From the NCBI RefSeq assembly GCF_000174775.1, contig NZ_ACLR01000120.1, positions 1-64,000 of the forward strand: a stretch of 64,000 nt of DNA, in the 5' to 3' direction. Shown piece by piece: positions 62,193-64,000 of the stretch. The notes under the pieces were generated by a model. That model saw only the letters and a list, made by a program, of their open reading frames with translations. It was not told the DNA's origin and ran no database searches. Origin of the DNA: Porphyromonas uenonis 60-3. Its GTDB lineage: Bacteria > Bacteroidota > Bacteroidia > Bacteroidales > Porphyromonadaceae. The translations under genes were made by a program, and so were the position numbers. The first letter of the stretch is position 1, and each line of letters begins with the position of its first letter.

Positions 62193-64000
62193 ATGGAAGA
62201 TAGTATAGATAGGATTATCCCAGTGGACATTGAGGACGAAATGAAGACCTCTTACATTGACTACTCAATGTCTGTCATCGTATCTCGAGCGCTACCCGAT
62301 GTACGCGACGGTCTCAAGCCGGTGCATCGTCGTGTACTCTACTCGATGAATGAGAGTGGCAACACTTACAATAATCCTACCCGCAAGTGTGCACGCGCCG
62401 TCGGTGACATCATGGGTAAGTACCACCCCCACGGTGACAGCTCCGTATACAATACATTGGTACGTCTCGCTCAGGGCTGGAACATGCGCTACCCGCTCGT
62501 ACAGGGGCAGGGTAACTTTGGCTCTATCGACGGGGACTCGCCCGCTGCGATGCGTTACACTGAGTCGAGGCTCAATCAGTTTGCCCAGGAGATGCTCCGT
62601 GATATTGACATGGAGACAGTTGACTTTCAGGACAACTTCGACGGGGACTTCAAGGAGCCGACAGTCCTTCCTTGTCGTATCCCTAACCTTCTGATCAATG
62701 GTGCTGCCGGTATCGCCGTCGGTATGGCGACCAATATGGCTCCGCACAATCTTACGGAGACACTCAACGCTTGTATCGCTTACATTGACGCTCGTGGTGA
62801 GATTACGGTCGATGAGTTGATGCAGTATGTCAAGGCTCCAGACTTCCCCACGGGGGGTGTCATCTACGGCTACGAGGGGGTCAAGGAAGCTTTCCGCACG
62901 GGACGTGGACGTATCGTCATACGTGGCAAGGCGGACATAGAGGAGTACCACAGCCATGAGCGGATCATCATCCGTGAGATACCCTATCAGGTGCGCAAGA
63001 GCGACATGGTCGCTAAGATTGCCCAGCTGGTCAACGAGAAGAAAATCGACGGCATCAGCGACATCTCCGATGAGTCGAGCAATAAGGGTATCCGCATTGT
63101 CATAGATATAAAGAAGGACGCCAACGCTGGTGTCGTACTCAACTACCTATATAAGTACTCCGACCTGGAGAGCTACTTCAGCGTCAATAACATTGCACTA
63201 GTCAATGGTCGCCCTCGTCAGCTCAACCTTAAGGATCTCATCGGTCACTTCGTCGATCACCGCCACGATGTGGTGACACGACGCGCCCAGTATGAGCTTC
63301 GTAAGGCGCAGGAGCGTATCCATATATTGGAGGGTTTGATCATTGCGGTAGACCACATTGACGAGGTCATACGCATTATCCGCTCTAGTGAGGAGACTCG
63401 CGAGGCTATGAATCGACTGATGGAGGCTTTCAACCTCTCGGAGCTACAGGCGCGAGCCATCGTCGATATGCGTCTACGACAGCTCACGAAGCTTGATATT
63501 GACAAGTTGCAACATGAGTACAATGAGCTCAAGGAGCGCATTGACTACTTGAACCTCTTCCTCAGCGACATCAATATGCGTATGGAGCTAATACAGGAGG
63601 AGTGCCGTGAGATCATTGAGAAGTATGGCGACGAGCGTCGCTCGGAGATCGTATACGCCTCGGAAGATCTGAATCCTGAGGACTTCTACGCCGACGAGGA
63701 CATGGTTATCACCATCTCTCACCTAGGATATATCAAGCGTACGCCACTCTCAGAGTTCCGCACGCAGACACGTGGCGGTGTCGGTGTCAAGGGTGCCGAC
63801 AGTCGTGACGAAGACTTTGTCGAGTACATCTACTCAGCGACGATGCACGCCACGATGATGCTCTTTACCGCTACAGGTCGTGTCTACTGGCTCAGAGTCT
63901 TTGAGATACCAGAGGGCTCCAAGAGCTCTAAGGGCAGACATATCCAGAACCTTCTAGACCTTGACGAGGAGAACCGCATCACGGCCTTCCTACGTATTAA
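62193..64000 (+). CDS. gyrA: DNA gyrase subunit A, 5' part (runs off the window end), at least 602 aa
   Basis: GyrA cuts and rejoins DNA in the gyrase A2B2 complex. The frame is open from ATG 62193 to the last base with no stop. The start [20 protein letters not shown] and [20 protein letters not shown] are typical. Tyr122 (AAMRYTES) is the DNA-linking residue, with the same number as in E. coli. In the quinolone-resistance region, HGDSSVYNT gives Ser83 and Asn87 where E. coli has Ser83 and Asp87. The C-terminal DNA-wrapping domain begins near residue 500 ([11 protein letters not shown]) and the GyrA-box-like [10 protein letters not shown] is visible. The last part is outside the window. Confidence 0.97.
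   Translation, partial: MEDSIDRIIPVDIEDEMKTSYIDYSMSVIVSRALPDVRDGLKPVHRRVLYSMNESGNTYNNPTRKCARAVGDIMGKYHPHGDSSVYNTLVRLAQGWNMRYPLVQGQGNFGSIDGDSPAAMRYTESRLNQFAQEMLRDIDMETVDFQDNFDGDFKEPTVLPCRIPNLLINGAAGIAVGMATNMAPHNLTETLNACIAYIDARGEITVDELMQYVKAPDFPTGGVIYGYEGVKEAFRTGRGRIVIRGKADIEEYHSHERIIIREIPYQVRKSDMVAKIAQLVNEKKIDGISDISDESSNKGIRIVIDIKKDANAGVVLNYLYKYSDLESYFSVNNIALVNGRPRQLNLKDLIGHFVDHRHDVVTRRAQYELRKAQERIHILEGLIIAVDHIDEVIRIIRSSEETREAMNRLMEAFNLSELQARAIVDMRLRQLTKLDIDKLQHEYNELKERIDYLNLFLSDINMRMELIQEECREIIEKYGDERRSEIVYASEDLNPEDFYADEDMVITISHLGYIKRTPLSEFRTQTRGGVGVKGADSRDEDFVEYIYSATMHATMMLFTATGRVYWLRVFEIPEGSKSSKGRHIQNLLDLDEENRITAFLRI

Overview
The window is chromosomal DNA of a Bacteroidota bacterium, most likely a Porphyromonas or close relative; this is inference from gene content, because no rRNA is present. 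Supporting evidence is the set of type IX secretion genes (porQ, porV and a secreted protein with a C-terminal sorting domain), the long IspG form, the neighbourhoods gcvH-purE-ispG and porQ-cmk-ispH, DUF349 and DUF4292 proteins, and promoters of the Bacteroidota type (TAnnTTTG at -7, often TTG or TTTG about 19 bp upstream).

Layout: 1-464 is the 3' end of an IS3-type element cut by the window edge. 906-8000 holds a DUF349 protein, an operon mltG-tcdA-lolD-HhH protein, and a convergent pair (PAP2 phosphatase, BatE-like protein). 8074-9285 has tRNA-Gly, tRNA-Tyr, ferritin and tRNA-Arg. A tyrosine recombinase follows tRNA-Arg directly, with two unrecognised reverse-strand genes, and looks like a small or decayed integrated element. 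A T9SS cargo protein (12022-13269) and galE follow. 14767-22842 is a long run: gcvH, purE, ispG, dut, TPR protein, DUF4292 lipoprotein, EnvC-like protein, ribF. 23139-31810 holds a GIN-domain protein, a Bax-inhibitor-1 protein, porQ, cmk, ispH, a lipoprotein, comM, porV and ispF. 32377-40226 holds an MscS channel, pheT, yebC, lepA and dnaB. 40816-47865 is the distal half of a division and cell-wall cluster (murG, murC, ftsQ, ftsA, ftsZ) plus a nucleosidase. 47931-53900 holds a surface lipoprotein, a TonB-dependent receptor, a MATE transporter and prmA. 54021-61076 is gyrB followed by three glycosyltransferases and an LTA-synthase-like membrane enzyme. The window ends inside gyrA (62193 to the edge), after a 1.1 kb non-coding stretch.

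The most unusual content lies in the gaps between genes. Two families of short palindromic tandem arrays recur. Family 1 has a 14-bp palindrome of the form GAAA(C/A)T-NN-A(G/T)TTTC repeated mostly at exactly 22 bp. It occurs at five loci, each upstream of a Bacteroidota-type promoter that reads into the next + strand gene. Family 2 has three units centred on TTC(G/C)GAA repeated at exactly 21 bp, inside a conserved 130-190 bp block. It occurs at four loci, one of them inverted. At two loci both families sit together. Other points of note are a MATE transporter whose full-length frame lacks ATG, GTG or TTG, an apparently metal-site-deficient EnvC-like M23 protein, three related promoter-like segments before gyrA, and an Asn at GyrA position 87.
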